From Nocardioides sp. S-1144 (GTDB lineage: Bacteria > Actinomycetota > Actinomycetes > Propionibacteriales > Nocardioidaceae): a DNA stretch of 64,000 nucleotides. The notes under the pieces are model-generated. The model ran no database searches and was not told where the DNA came from. It saw only the letters and a program-made list of their open reading frames with translations. The position numbers and the translations under genes were made by a program. Below, piece by piece: positions 23,098 to 32,318 of this stretch (the stretch's first letter is position 1; the number at the start of each line of letters is the position of its first letter). The DNA lies in assembly GCF_005954645.2 (NCBI RefSeq), contig NZ_CP040695.2:2480001-2544000 (forward strand), given 5' to 3'.

Positions 23098-24633
23098 TCA
23101 GAGTGCCTCGGCCATCCCGGCGCACGCGCTCAACCAGGACCTGCGGGTCGCCTGCGACAGCTGGGAGTACGGGACCACGGAGCCCGCGACCAGCGCCGGG
23201 TCGTAGGGCACCCGGTGGACCGCACGGGTGCGCTGCTCGTAGACCGACGTCAGGTCGGCGGCGAGCTTGTTGTCGACCTGCGCCGACGGGTCCGAAAGGA
23301 CCGTGACGCACTTGTGCTTGAGGTTCTGGATCCCGGCGTCCTGGAGGGCGTCGAGCATCCACAGCCCGCTGTAGCCGGTGTCCTCGCGCACCGTGCTGGT
23401 CACGACCAGCAGGTCGGCGGCGTCGGCGGCGGCCAGCCAGTTCTCGGCGCGCATGTTGTTGCCGGTGTCGACCAGGATGACCCGGTAGAAGCGCTCGAGC
23501 AGCTGGTGGACCTCCTTGAAGTCCTCGGCACGGATCATGCCGGTGACGTCGGGCCGCTCGTCGGAGGCCAGGACGTCGAAGTGGGCGTCGCCCTGGGAGC
23601 GGACGAACGCGCCGAGGTCCCCGATCCGCGACTGGTAGACGTCCTTGAACCGTCCGAGGTCCTCGAGCAGCTCACGGGTGGTGTTGCGGTGCGTCCCGCG
23701 GGTGCCCCGGATGCCGAGCGTGCCGCGGGTCTCGTTGTTGTCCCACGCGACGACGCCACCGCCGCGCACCGTCCCGAACGTGTACCCCGCCGCGAGCACG
23801 CCGGTGGTCTTCGCGGCCCCGCCCTTGGGGTTGATGAACGCGATCGTGCGCGGGCCGTCGAAGTCGCGCTGGATGAGCGACTTGTCGTGCTCGTGGGCGC
23901 GCTCCTTCGGTCCCATGGCCGGCTTGATCATCCCGCCCGACCAGCGCCGCACGGTGCCCCGCCAGCCCCACGTGGCCGGGCCGAGCTCCTGGTCGTTGTC
24001 GCGGCGGTCGAGGAAGTCGGTGGCCGTCATGAAGCGGCGCACGTCGGCGTCGTCCTGGGGTGGCACCGCCACGACACCGGCCGCCACTGGCGCACCGGGC
24101 GGGACGGCGTCGTGCGCGGGGACCGGTGCGGGGGCGGGCGCCGCCACCGGCTGCTGGTGCACCGGCTGCTGGGGTGCCGGAGGGGTTGCGACCGGCGGGG
24201 TCGGTGGCGGACCCTGCGGCGGACCGGACAGGGGCGCGGGCGGGGGGCCAGACGGCGGGCTCGACGGCGGCGGCGTCGACGGGTGCGACGCCGCGGGCGC
24301 CGCACCGGCGGGCGGCTCGGTCGGGGGCGGGCCGAACGGCGCGGGCTCCCACGGCGGCGGGCCGGCGGGGGCCTCCGCGACCGGCGCGGGCGCCGGCGGC
24401 TCCGGCTGCGGCGCGGGCGCCGGGGCGTCGCCGAGCGGGTCGTTCAACGGATCGCTCAGGGGGTCGCGCAGGTGGTCGGTCAGCGGGTTCGACGCCGTGC
24501 GCGGCGCCTCGGCGGCGCGCTGGCGCGCATACTCCTCGAGCTCCTCCGGCGTGTAGAGCCGGTCGCTGGTGTCGGACGCCGCGGGACCGCCCTGGCCCGG
24601 CGGGTCGACCGGGGGCGGTGGGACCTGCGTCAT
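23098..24633 (-). CDS. MinD/ParA-like ATPase with long proline-rich N-terminus
   Basis: A 511-residue protein. The first ~230 residues are low-complexity Pro/Ala/Gly with a DPL repeat block near residues 52-70 (NPLTDHLRDPLSDPLNDPL). The rest is a SIMIBI P-loop ATPase: deviant Walker A INPKGGAAKTTGVL near 268, a following WDNNETRGTLGIRG, and VILVDTGNN as Walker B. The architecture resembles the EspI/MinD-like ATPases near type VII secretion loci, but no secretion gene is nearby, and partitioning genes are also absent. It has a GGAGGT site five bases before ATG and sits upstream of the quinone reductase with a 43-base gap. Confidence 0.78.
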   Translation of the reverse strand: MTQVPPPPVDPPGQGGPAASDTSDRLYTPEELEEYARQRAAEAPRTASNPLTDHLRDPLSDPLNDPLGDAPAPAPQPEPPAPAPVAEAPAGPPPWEPAPFGPPPTEPPAGAAPAASHPSTPPPSSPPSGPPPAPLSGPPQGPPPTPPVATPPAPQQPVHQQPVAAPAPAPVPAHDAVPPGAPVAAGVVAVPPQDDADVRRFMTATDFLDRRDNDQELGPATWGWRGTVRRWSGGMIKPAMGPKERAHEHDKSLIQRDFDGPRTIAFINPKGGAAKTTGVLAAGYTFGTVRGGGVVAWDNNETRGTLGIRGTRGTHRNTTRELLEDLGRFKDVYQSRIGDLGAFVRSQGDAHFDVLASDERPDVTGMIRAEDFKEVHQLLERFYRVILVDTGNNMRAENWLAAADAADLLVVTSTVREDTGYSGLWMLDALQDAGIQNLKHKCVTVLSDPSAQVDNKLAADLTSVYEQRTRAVHRVPYDPALVAGSVVPYSQLSQATRRSWLSACAGMAEAL

Positions 24634-24669
24634 GCTGCACCTCCGAGAGCGTTGATCACGACAGCACCG

Positions 24670-24675
24670 ACCCTA
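24670..24675 (-). promoter_or_regulatory. -10-like element of the ATPase gene
   Basis: TAGGGT on the minus strand, about 37 bases before the ATG at 24633, the same hexamer as before pyrR and the DUF349 gene. No clear -35 is present. Confidence 0.35.
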
Positions 24676-24765
24676 GGGCAGGACGGGCGTCGCCCGGGAC
24701 GTGCCCGGAGCGGGTCGGCGCAAACGCTGGTCCAGACAGGCCGGCGCCGGTGGGCGGGGGCGCCC

Positions 24766-25602
24766 TCAGCGGTCGAGGTGGCGCGCCCAGGCGAAGCAGA
24801 AGACGCCGTAGGCCGCGAACCCGAGGCCCATCAGGGTCAGCAGGACCGGACCGAACGGCTGGTCGAGCACCTTGGTCAGCGCCTGGTCGAGCCCACCGGA
24901 CTTGTCGGGCTCGTGGGTGACGGCGGCGTAGAGGAACAGCCCGCCGACGATCCCGAGCGCGATGCCCTTGGCGACGTGCCCGACCCGACCCAGCCACCGG
25001 TAGATCGTCCCGGTCCGGCCGCTGCGCCCCTCGGCGTCGAGCCGGTCGAGGTACTTCTCCTTCCACGCCATCACCAGCAGCGCGACGCCCACGGCGATGA
25101 TGCCGAGGCCGACCGCACCGACGATGAGCTGGCCGCCGGGCAGGTTCATGATCTTGGCGGTGGTGGAGTCGGTGCCGCCTCCCCCGCCGCCGGAGCCGGT
25201 GGCGACCTGGACGGCGCTGAAGGCGATGACGGCGTAGACGACGGCCTTCCCGCCCGAGATCGCCCGCTTGGCGAGCCGCTTCTTGTCGTCCTCCTCGTCG
25301 CGGTGCCCGGCGACGACCTTGACGACCTGCCACACGACGAGCAGCGCCATGCCGAGGGCGACCAGCCACACGAGGATGGCGCCGAAGGGCTGCTCGGCGA
25401 GCTGCTTGAGGGCGCCCGAGCTGGACGCCGAGCCCTCGCGGTCGCCGAGGGCGAGCTGGACGGCGAGCCAGCCCACGACGACGTGCACGACGCCGAGCGC
25501 GATCAGCCCGGCCGCGGCCAGCCAGTCGAGCGCCTCGCTGTTCTCGGCCCGGCCCGCGGCGTTCTGGGCCTGGTTCTTCGCCTGTCGGCCGGTCTGACTC
25601 AT
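24766..25602 (-). CDS. DUF1206 integral membrane protein
   Basis: A 278-residue protein with six predicted membrane segments arranged as three copies of the DUF1206 unit (about residues 25-95, 110-180 and 195-275). Similar GA(L)xxLxxQPFGxxL segments appear in the first and third copies. A Gly-rich linker lies between the second pair. The function of the family is unknown; it is common in Actinobacteria and some cyanobacteria. It starts with ATG overlapping the upstream oxidoreductase stop by four bases. Confidence 0.88.
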   Translation of the reverse strand: MSQTGRQAKNQAQNAAGRAENSEALDWLAAAGLIALGVVHVVVGWLAVQLALGDREGSASSSGALKQLAEQPFGAILVWLVALGMALLVVWQVVKVVAGHRDEEDDKKRLAKRAISGGKAVVYAVIAFSAVQVATGSGGGGGGTDSTTAKIMNLPGGQLIVGAVGLGIIAVGVALLVMAWKEKYLDRLDAEGRSGRTGTIYRWLGRVGHVAKGIALGIVGGLFLYAAVTHEPDKSGGLDQALTKVLDQPFGPVLLTLMGLGFAAYGVFCFAWARHLDR

Positions 25603-26999
25603 GCGAGCTCCCCCAGTGCGGTCTCGATCGCTCGGTGGAACGTCGGGTAGGCAAAGATCATCGTGCGCAGGGTGTCGACCGGTACACCCGCATGGACGGC
25701 CACGGCGAGGAAGCCGAGGATCTCGCCGCCGGCCGGCCCGACGACGCTGGCCCCGACCAGGACGCCGCGGTCGGCGTCCTCGACGAGCTTGACGAGGCCG
25801 CGGGCGCCCGGTCCGTGGGTGAAGCCGCGCGAGGACTGCTCCAGCGGCGTCGACCCGACCCGGACGGCGAGGCCCGCGTCGCGGGCCTGCTGCTCGGTGA
25901 GCCCGACGCCGGCGACCTCGGGATCGGTGAAGGTGACGTGCGGGACCGCGTGGTACGACGCCGGGGCGCCGTCCTGGCCGAGCAGGGCGCGCAGCGCGAC
26001 CCCGGACTGGTACATCGAGACGTGGGTGAAGGCACCCCGTCCGGTGATGTCGCCGATCGCCCAGAGCCCGGGGACGACGCCGTCGGGGCCGAGGACGTGG
26101 AGCCGGTCGTCGACGTCGAGGACCCGGGCGGCCGGGTCGAGCCCGACGCTCTCGAGCCCCAGGTCGTCGAGGTTGGGCGTGCGGCCGGCGGCGACGAGGA
26201 GCTTGTCGGCGACGACGTCCTCGCCGTCGACGGTGACGGTGAAGGCGCCGTCGGCGTAGGCGACGGCCGTGGTCTCGGCCGAGGTCAGCACCCGCAGGCC
26301 CTCGCCGACGAGCACGTCGGCCAGCAGCTCCGAGGCCTCCGGCTCACCGGCCGGGGCGAGCCGCGGCCCGCGCTGCACGATCGTGACCCGGACGCCGAAG
26401 CGCGCGAAGACCTGCGCGAGCTCGCAGCCGATCGGGCCGCCGCCGAGGACGACCAGCGAGCCGGGCAGCCCGGTGGCGCGGACGGCGTCGCGGTTGGTCC
26501 AGTACGGCGTGCCCTCGAGCCCCGGGACCGGCGGCGCGGCCGGGCGGGTGCCGGTGTTCACGACGACGTCGGTCGCCGCGACCGCGGTGGTGGACCCGTC
26601 GGGGAGCTCGATCTCGACCCGCCCGGGACCGGCCAGGCGGGCCACGCCGTGCAGCACGGTGGCGCCGGCGTCCTGGAGCCGGTCGACGGCGACGGTGTCG
26701 TCCCAGCCGGCGGTGGCCTGCTCGCTCACCCGGGTGGCGACCGGCGTCCAGCTGGGGGTCACGGTGACGTCGCCGGCCAGCGTCGCGGCGCGGCCGGCCT
26801 CGGCCAGCGTGTCGGCGGCCCGCACCATCATCTTGGTGGGGATGCACCCGTAGTAGGGGCACTCCCCGCCGACCAGGTGCCGGTCGACGGCCACGACGGT
26901 GCGGCCGGCGCGGGCCGCTCCGGTGGCGAGGGCCTCGCCCCCGGGGCCGAGTCCGATGACGACGAGGTCGGCTGTGCGATCGGGTTCAGGAGACGTCAT
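25599..26999 (-). CDS. FAD-dependent pyridine nucleotide-disulfide oxidoreductase
   Basis: A 466-residue class I flavin disulfide reductase of the dihydrolipoamide dehydrogenase/mercuric reductase group. VIGLGPGGEALATGAARAG binds FAD, the redox pair is in ECPYYGCIPTK (Cys47/Cys52), a second GGGPIGCELAQVFARFG binds NAD(P), and a C-terminal dimer domain (VPHVTFTDPEVAGVGLTEQQ) follows. The final HxxxxE motif is YPTFHRAIE. Lipoamide, mycothiol disulfide or metal substrates are all possible. It is translationally coupled to the DUF1206 gene and may be leaderless (CAGACT six bases before ATG). Confidence 0.85.
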   Translation of the reverse strand: MTSPEPDRTADLVVIGLGPGGEALATGAARAGRTVVAVDRHLVGGECPYYGCIPTKMMVRAADTLAEAGRAATLAGDVTVTPSWTPVATRVSEQATAGWDDTVAVDRLQDAGATVLHGVARLAGPGRVEIELPDGSTTAVAATDVVVNTGTRPAAPPVPGLEGTPYWTNRDAVRATGLPGSLVVLGGGPIGCELAQVFARFGVRVTIVQRGPRLAPAGEPEASELLADVLVGEGLRVLTSAETTAVAYADGAFTVTVDGEDVVADKLLVAAGRTPNLDDLGLESVGLDPAARVLDVDDRLHVLGPDGVVPGLWAIGDITGRGAFTHVSMYQSGVALRALLGQDGAPASYHAVPHVTFTDPEVAGVGLTEQQARDAGLAVRVGSTPLEQSSRGFTHGPGARGLVKLVEDADRGVLVGASVVGPAGGEILGFLAVAVHAGVPVDTLRTMIFAYPTFHRAIETALGELA

Positions 27000-27049
27000 G
27001 GCCCCAGTCTGTCGGTTCCCCCGGGTTCGCGCTGCCCCGCCCGGTCCCA

Positions 27050-27069
27050 CGACGGGAATGACCCCGTCG
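27050..27069. terminator. Hairpin after nusB
   Basis: CGACGGG (27050-27056) pairs with CCCGTCG (27063-27069) around a six-base loop, 27 bases after the nusB stop on the minus strand. No U-tract follows. It is a likely end of the efp-nusB transcript. Confidence 0.4.
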
Positions 27070-27096
27070 CGGAGCCGGCCGTGGCCGCGCGGCGCG

Positions 27097-27507
27097 TCAG
27101 GAGTCGGCGACGACGCCGGAGCGCTGGATCGCGCCGAGGACGCCGTTGACGAACGTCGGCGACTCGTCGGTGGAGAGCTCCTGCACCAGGGCGATCGCCT
27201 CGGTGATGGCGACGGTGCCGGGCACGTCGTCGGCGTGCAGCATCTCCCAGAGCCCGATCCGCAGGACGTTGCGGTCCACGGCCGGCATCCGGTCGAGGGT
27301 CCAGTCGCGGGAGTAGGAGGAGAGCAGCTCGTCGATCCGGTCGGTCTCGGCGACGACACCACGCACGAGGACGCCGGTGTAGGGGTTGGTCGGCCCCTCG
27401 CCGGCCTCGATCGCGCGCTCCAGCGCCTCGACGGCCGACTCCCGGCGCATCTCGGCGGCGTAGAGGATGTCGAGGGCCCGGCGTCGGGCCTTGGAACGGG
27501 CCGTCAT
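27097..27507 (-). CDS. nusB: Transcription antitermination factor NusB
   Basis: A 136-residue NusB, which binds boxA RNA with NusE (S10) to support rRNA antitermination. It begins MTARSKARRRALDILYAAEMR, and the core LDRMPAVDRNVLRIGLWEML and INEAIALVQELSTDESPTFVNGVL-type end are typical (here TEAIALVQELSTDESPTFVN). The ATG at 27507 follows the efp stop by ten bases, the common efp-nusB pairing. Confidence 0.95.
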   Translation of the reverse strand: MTARSKARRRALDILYAAEMRRESAVEALERAIEAGEGPTNPYTGVLVRGVVAETDRIDELLSSYSRDWTLDRMPAVDRNVLRIGLWEMLHADDVPGTVAITEAIALVQELSTDESPTFVNGVLGAIQRSGVVADS

Positions 27508-27517
27508 GACAGCAGGC

Positions 27518-28081
27518 TCACGACTTGACGCGACCCATGTAGGAGGAGTCGCGGGTGTCGACCTTGACCTTCTCGCCCTGGTTGATGAAGAGCGGGACCT
27601 GGATCTCGTGGCCGGTCTCCAGGGTGGCCGGCTTGGTGCGACCGGTGGCCGAGTCGCCGGCGAGGCCGGGCTCGGTGAAGGTGACGACGAGCTCGACCGA
27701 GGCCGGCAGCTCGATGAAGAGCACCCGGCCCTCGTTGGTGGCCACCACGGCCTCCTGGTTCTCCAGGAGGAAGTTGGCGGCACCCCCGACGATGGTCGGG
27801 TCGATCTCGAGCTGCTCGTAGGACGAGATGTCCATGAAGACGTAGGAGGAGCCGTCGTTGTAGAGGTACTGCATCGTGCGGCGGTCGACGGTCGCGGTCT
27901 CGACCTTGGTGCCGGCGTTGAAGGTCTTGTCGACGGTCTTGTTGGACTCGACGTTCTTGAGCTTGGTGCGCACGAACGCGGGGCCCTTGCCCGGCTTGAC
28001 GTGCTGGAACTCGACGACGGCCCAGAGCTGCCCGTCGATGTTGAGAACCATGCCGTTCTTCAGGTCGTTCGTGGTGGCCAT
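27518..28081 (-). CDS. efp: Elongation factor P
   Basis: A 187-residue elongation factor P, which relieves ribosome stalling at polyproline. The three beta-barrel domains are intact. The loop reaching the peptidyl-transferase centre reads [14 protein letters not shown] near residues 28-41, with a lysine at the tip and no arginine. No EpmA-type modification enzyme is nearby. The many Pro-rich proteins in this window make the factor relevant. A candidate -10 (TAGACT, 28146-28141) lies 60 bases upstream. Confidence 0.97.
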   Translation of the reverse strand: MATTNDLKNGMVLNIDGQLWAVVEFQHVKPGKGPAFVRTKLKNVESNKTVDKTFNAGTKVETATVDRRTMQYLYNDGSSYVFMDISSYEQLEIDPTIVGGAANFLLENQEAVVATNEGRVLFIELPASVELVVTFTEPGLAGDSATGRTKPATLETGHEIQVPLFINQGEKVKVDTRDSSYMGRVKS

Positions 28082-28140
28082 GCGCAGACGACACCTTCAC
28101 TGTTCGGGTACTGCCGGGAGTGGTCGGACAACAGCGCAGG

Positions 28141-28146
28141 AGTCTA
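28141..28146 (-). promoter_or_regulatory. -10-like element of efp-nusB
   Basis: TAGACT on the minus strand, with a predicted start near 28134 and a ~53-base leader. It directly follows the hairpin at 28155-28196, so the shikimate and efp transcripts may be separate. Confidence 0.4.
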
Positions 28147-28154
28147 CTGGTCCC

Positions 28155-28196
28155 CGCGCGGCTCGCCCGATTCGGGCGGTCCGGGTCAGCCGCGCG
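28155..28196. terminator. Compound hairpin at the aroQ 3' end
   Basis: An outer stem pairs CGCGCGGCT (28155-28163) with AGCCGCGCG (28188-28196). Inside it CGCCCGA and TCGGGCG (28164-28178) form a second stem. The outer arm overlaps the aroQ stop codon at 28186-28188. It is a good candidate for termination between the shikimate genes and efp. Confidence 0.5.
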
Positions 28197-28638
28197 CGGC
28201 GAGCGCGGCGAGGGCGGCCCGGTACCCGGCGACGCCCTGCCCCGCGATCACCTCGACGGCGTGCGGGGTCACCACCGAGGTGTGGCGGAACTCCTCCGGG
28301 CGCTGCAGCGGCTCGGAGATGTGCACCTCCACCAGCGGCGCGGTGAGCTGGGCGCAGGCGTCGAAGAGGGCGTAGGAGTAGTGCGTCCACGCCGCGGCGT
28401 TGAGGACGACGGGCGTGGCGTCGTCGGCGGCGGTGTTGAGCCAGTCGAGGAGCTCGCCCTCGTGGTTGGTCTGGCGGACCTCGACGTCGAGGCCGAGGTC
28501 GGCGCCCCAGCCGACGCACAGGTCGGCCAGCTCGGCGTGGGTGGTGGCGCCGTAGATCTCGGGCTGGCGCCGGCCGAGCCGGCCGAGGTTCGGCCCGTTC
28601 AGGACCAGCACCCGGGGCCGGCCGGTGGGCTCGCTCAC
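28186..28638 (-). CDS. aroQ: 3-dehydroquinate dehydratase, type II
   Basis: A 150-residue type II dehydroquinase, dehydrating 3-dehydroquinate to 3-dehydroshikimate. [20 protein letters not shown] holds the flexible-loop arginine and catalytic tyrosine near residue 29. [12 protein letters not shown] and VEVHISEP (catalytic histidine near 102) complete the site. GTG overlaps the aroB stop by four bases. It is the last gene of the aroC-aroK-aroB-aroQ unit. Confidence 0.96.
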   Translation of the reverse strand: MSEPTGRPRVLVLNGPNLGRLGRRQPEIYGATTHAELADLCVGWGADLGLDVEVRQTNHEGELLDWLNTAADDATPVVLNAAAWTHYSYALFDACAQLTAPLVEVHISEPLQRPEEFRHTSVVTPHAVEVIAGQGVAGYRAALAALAARG

Positions 28639-29774
28639 GCCAGGGCCTCGTAGGCGGCGCGCAGGTGCTCCTCCGACGGGCCGGCCAGCACGCGCGGGCG
28701 GGCGACGTCGTCGAGGACGACGAAGCGCAGCACCGAGCCGCGCGCCTTCTTGTCGACGCGCATCGCGGCCACCAGGTCCTCGAACGGTGCGGCGGCGTAC
28801 GTCGTGGGCAGGCCGACCCGCCCGAAGGCGGTGCGGTGGCGCTCCACGACGTCGGCGGACAGGTCGCCGGCGCGGTGGGCGAGCTCGGCGACGAAGACGC
28901 ACCCGATCGCGACCGCCTCGCCGTGCCGGATGCCGTAGGACTCGAACCGCTCGATGGCGTGGGCGAGCGTGTGGCCGTAGTTGAGCGCCTCGCGGCCGGG
29001 GTGGCCCCCGGAGACCTCCGAGCCGCCGGCCTCCTTGAGGTCGGCGACGACGACGTCGATCTTGACCGCGATGGCGCGCTCGACCAGCTCGCGCAGCACC
29101 GGGGAGGAGGCCACCAGGTCGTCGGGGTCGGTGGTCTCGACGAGGCGGAGGATCTCGGGGTCGGCGATGAAGCCGCACTTGACGACCTCCCCGAGGCCGG
29201 CGACCAGCTCGGCCCGCGGCAGGCTCTCGAGCAGCGACAGGTCGCACAGCACGCCCGAGGGCTCGTGGAACGCGCCGACGAGGTTCTTGCCGGCGGCGGT
29301 GTTGATGCCGGTCTTGCCGCCCACGGCGGCGTCGACCATCGCGAGCAGCGTGGTAGGCACGTGCACCACGCGGACCCCGCGCAGCCAGGACGCCGCCACG
29401 AAGCCGCCGAGGTCGGTGGTCGCTCCCCCGCCGAGCGTCACGACGACGTCGGAGCGGGTGAAGCCCTCCTCGCCCAGCGCCTCCCAGCAGTCGTTGGCGA
29501 CCTCGGCGGTCTTGGCCTCCTCGCCGTCGGGGACGACCAGGACGGTGACCTCGAGCTCCTCGCGCGACTCGACGAGCGGCGTGGCCACCTCCTCGGCGAG
29601 GTCCTGCAGCGCCTCGGGACAGATCACCGCGACGCGCCGCGCGTCGCCGACCAGGTCCTCGAGGCGGTCGGCGAGGTGGTGGCCGACCACGACGTCGTAC
29701 GGCGCGGCGCCGCCGACGTGGAGGACGGTGTCGGGTCCGTGCTCGTGCTCGTCGTGCTCGTCGTGATCGCTCAT
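28635..29774 (-). CDS. aroB: 3-dehydroquinate synthase
   Basis: A 379-residue NAD- and zinc-dependent synthase cyclising DAHP to 3-dehydroquinate. [48 protein letters not shown] core sequence is present at about residues 115-157, and GHTLAHAIE near 270 carries zinc histidines. The N-terminus has an unusual His/Asp/Glu-rich run ([12 protein letters not shown]) that may bind metal. The start overlaps the aroK stop by four bases. Confidence 0.96.
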   Translation of the reverse strand: MSDHDEHDEHEHGPDTVLHVGGAAPYDVVVGHHLADRLEDLVGDARRVAVICPEALQDLAEEVATPLVESREELEVTVLVVPDGEEAKTAEVANDCWEALGEEGFTRSDVVVTLGGGATTDLGGFVAASWLRGVRVVHVPTTLLAMVDAAVGGKTGINTAAGKNLVGAFHEPSGVLCDLSLLESLPRAELVAGLGEVVKCGFIADPEILRLVETTDPDDLVASSPVLRELVERAIAVKIDVVVADLKEAGGSEVSGGHPGREALNYGHTLAHAIERFESYGIRHGEAVAIGCVFVAELAHRAGDLSADVVERHRTAFGRVGLPTTYAAAPFEDLVAAMRVDKKARGSVLRFVVLDDVARPRVLAGPSEEHLRAAYEALA

Positions 29775-30304
29775 GGGGTGAGGGCTTCCTGGATGCGCCG
29801 GGCGACGTCGTCGGGAGACGTCTCGTCGGTGTCGACGACCACCGTGGCCACCGACTCGTAGATGGGGGCGCGCTCCTCGAGCGTCGCCTTGATCCGGGCC
29901 CGGACGTTGCCGAAGAGCAGCGGGCGCCCGGCGCCGAGGCCGACGCGCTTGACCGCCTCGGTGAGCCCGACGCGCAGGAAGACCACCCGGTGGCCGGCCA
30001 GCAGGTCGCGGGTCGTCTCGTCGAGCACCGCGCCGCCGCCGAGCGACAGGACGCCGGTGTGCGAGGCCAGCGCGGCCGCGACGGCGTCCCGCTCGAGGGC
30101 CCGGAAGTGGGCCTCGCCGGACTCGACGAAGATGTCGGAGATGCTGCGTCCCTCGGCGGCCTCGACGTCGGTGTCGGTGTCGCGCGCCGTCACGTCGTAG
30201 GCCTCGGCGAGCAGGGTGGCGACCGTCGTCTTGCCGGCCCCCATCGGGCCGACGAGGACGACGAGCGGCCCGGACGCGGCGCCGGTGCCCGGCGCGTCGC
30301 TCAC
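29771..30304 (-). CDS. aroK: Shikimate kinase
   Basis: A 177-residue shikimate kinase, giving shikimate 3-phosphate. The P-loop [12 protein letters not shown] is near residue 18. [18 protein letters not shown] carries the shikimate-binding aspartate and is followed by the GGGAV motif near 90. RPLL marks the lid. It overlaps both aroC and aroB by four bases, so all three are probably co-translated. Confidence 0.95.
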   Translation of the reverse strand: MSDAPGTGAASGPLVVLVGPMGAGKTTVATLLAEAYDVTARDTDTDVEAAEGRSISDIFVESGEAHFRALERDAVAAALASHTGVLSLGGGAVLDETTRDLLAGHRVVFLRVGLTEAVKRVGLGAGRPLLFGNVRARIKATLEERAPIYESVATVVVDTDETSPDDVARRIQEALTP

Positions 30305-31479
30305 CGGTACCTCAGGGCGTCGAGGTAGCCCCGGTAGTTGCGGCGGGTCTCGCCGACGGAGTCGCCGCCGAACTTCTCGACGACCGCGTCGGCCACCACG
30401 AGGGCGACCATCGCCTCGGCGACGATGCCGGCGGCCGGCACGGCGCAGACGTCGGAGCGCTGGTGGTGCGCGGCGGCCTCGGTGCCGGTGGCGACGTCGA
30501 TGGTGCGCAGCGCCCGCGGGATCGTCGCGATCGGCTTCATCGCCGCCCGGACCCGCAGCACCTCCCCGGTCGTCATCCCGCCCTCGGTGCCGCCGGAGCG
30601 TCCGGAGAGCCGGCGGATGCCGTCGTCGGTGGCGACGATCTCGTCGTGGGCCAGCGAGCCGGGGGTGGCCGCGAGCTCGAAGCCGTCACCGACCTCGACG
30701 CCCTTGATCGCCTGGATGCCCATCAGGGCGCCGGCGAGGCGCGAGTCGAGGCGGCGGTCCCAGTGCACGTGCGACCCGAGCCCGGGCGGGAGCCCGTGCA
30801 CGAGCACCTCGACGACGCCGCCGAGCGTGTCGCCGTCCTTGTGGGCCTGGTCGACCCGCGCGACCATCGCGGCGGCCGCCTCGGGGTCGAGGCAGCGCAC
30901 CGGGTCGGCGTCGAGCCGCGCGACGTCGTCGGGCTCCGGCAGCACCCCGGCCGGGGCGCGGACGCCGCCGAGCTCGATGACGTGCGAGACGATGCGCGCC
31001 CCGACGGCCTGCTCGAGGAAGTTCGACGCGACCCGTCCCAGTGCGACCCGCGCCGCGGTCTCGCGGGCGCTGGCGCGCTCGAGGACCGGCCGGGCCTCCT
31101 CGAAGTCGTACTTCTGCATCCCGGCCAGGTCGGCGTGGCCCGGCCGCGGCCGGGTCAGCGGCGCGTTGCGCGCCTGCGCGGCCAGCACCTCGGCGTCGAC
31201 GGGGTCGGCCGACATCACCGTCTCCCACTTGGGCCACTCGGTGTTGCCGATCGTGATCGCCACCGGCCCGCCCTGGGTGCGGCCGTGGCGCACGCCGCCG
31301 TTGATCGTCACGGCGTCCTGCTCGAACTTCATCCGCGCCCCCCGCCCGTAGCCGAGACGGCGTCGGGCCAACGAGTCGGCGATGTCGGTCGTCGTCACCT
31401 CGACGTGGGCGGGGAGCCCCTCGAGGATCGCGACCAGGGACGGGCCGTGGGACTCACCCGCGGTCAACCAGCGCAGCAT
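30301..31479 (-). CDS. aroC: Chorismate synthase
   Basis: A 392-residue chorismate synthase that uses reduced FMN to make chorismate from [22 protein letters not shown] is the canonical start. Further family signatures are [40 protein letters not shown] and the C-terminal [17 protein letters not shown]. It is the first gene of the aroCKBQ unit. An 8-bp hairpin (31498-31505 with 31514-31521) lies in its leader, with a hairpin repeat array upstream, so there is no ordinary promoter in the usual position. Confidence 0.97.
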   Translation of the reverse strand: MLRWLTAGESHGPSLVAILEGLPAHVEVTTTDIADSLARRRLGYGRGARMKFEQDAVTINGGVRHGRTQGGPVAITIGNTEWPKWETVMSADPVDAEVLAAQARNAPLTRPRPGHADLAGMQKYDFEEARPVLERASARETAARVALGRVASNFLEQAVGARIVSHVIELGGVRAPAGVLPEPDDVARLDADPVRCLDPEAAAAMVARVDQAHKDGDTLGGVVEVLVHGLPPGLGSHVHWDRRLDSRLAGALMGIQAIKGVEVGDGFELAATPGSLAHDEIVATDDGIRRLSGRSGGTEGGMTTGEVLRVRAAMKPIATIPRALRTIDVATGTEAAAHHQRSDVCAVPAAGIVAEAMVALVVADAVVEKFGGDSVGETRRNYRGYLDALRYR

Positions 31480-31497
31480 GCGCCCAGTCTCCCAGAG

Positions 31498-31521
31498 CCA
31501 CCGACCCGGCCGTGTCGGTGG
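31498..31521. repeat. Hairpin in the aroC leader
   Basis: CCACCGAC (31498-31505) pairs with GTCGGTGG (31514-31521) around an eight-base loop, 19 bases upstream of the aroC start. It could affect aroC translation. No tryptophan- or aromatic-codon leader peptide was seen beside it. Confidence 0.4.
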
Positions 31522-31572
31522 TGGCAGGGCTGGACCGCCGACGACTCCTGCCGGTCGAGGCGGATCCCCCCG

Positions 31573-32315
31573 TTGGTCGAGCCGGCCAGCGCCAGCGGAC
31601 ACCCCGCTGGTCGAGCCGGCGAGCGCCAGCGAACACCCCGCTGGTCGAGCCGGCGAGCGCCAGCGAGCCGAGTCGAGACCCACCAACCAGCCCCACCAGG
31701 TCTCGACTCGCGGTGACTCCGTCCCCGCGGCTCGACCACCGGATGGCCCCCGCTGGTCGAGCCGGCGAGCGCCAGCGGACACCCCGCTGGTCGAGCCGGC
31801 GAGCGCCAGCGAGCCGAGTCGAGACCCACAGACCGGCCCCCGAGGTCTCGACTCGCGGTGACTCCGTCCCCGCGGCTCGACCACCGGCAACCGCTGGTCG
31901 AGCCGCGAGCGCCAGGGGACACCCCCGCTGGTCGAGCCGGCGAGCGCCAGCGAGCCGAGTCGAGACCCACAGACCGGCCCCCAAGGTCTCGACTCGCGGT
32001 GACTCCGTCCCCGCGGCTCGACCACCGGCAACTGCTGGTCGAGCCGGCGAGCGCCAGCGAGCCGAGTCGAGACCACCCGGCACCCCCAGAGGTCTCGACT
32101 CGCGGTGACTCCGTCCCCGCGGCTCGACCAACGGAGGCGGCTCGACCAACGGAGGCGGCTCGACCACCGGATGGCCCCCGCTGGTCGAGCCGGCGAGCGC
32201 CAGCGAGCCGAGTCGAGACCACCCGGCACCCCCAGAGGTCTCGACTCGCGGTGACTCCGTCCCCGCGGCTCGACCACCGGGGTCGGCTCGACCACCGGAG
32301 GCGGCTCGCGCACCG
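31573..32315. repeat. Array of five tandem hairpin-forming repeat units
   Basis: This is the main gene-free stretch (31480-32318). Five units of ~95 bp each pair a 39-base element A (TGGTCGAGCC ... GTCGAGACC) with a 40-base element B (GGTCTCGACTCG ... GGCTCGACCA). A/B positions are 31642-31680/31699-31738, 31788-31826/31844-31883, 31929-31967/31985-32024, 32036-32074/32091-32130 and 32182-32220/32237-32276. A and B ends are inverted repeats, so each unit can fold on itself. Truncated A copies begin at 31574, 31608, 31754 and 31894. Two tandem 18-base GGCTCGACCAACGGAGGC copies start near 32121. Reading frames across it are only translated repeats. Confidence 0.9.
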
Positions 32316-32318
32316 GGC

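Noticed and set aside
31573..32315. CRISPR array
   Set aside because: Repeats are in direct and inverted A/B pairs with nearly identical spacers and no cas genes; this does not fit spacers acquired from foreign DNA.
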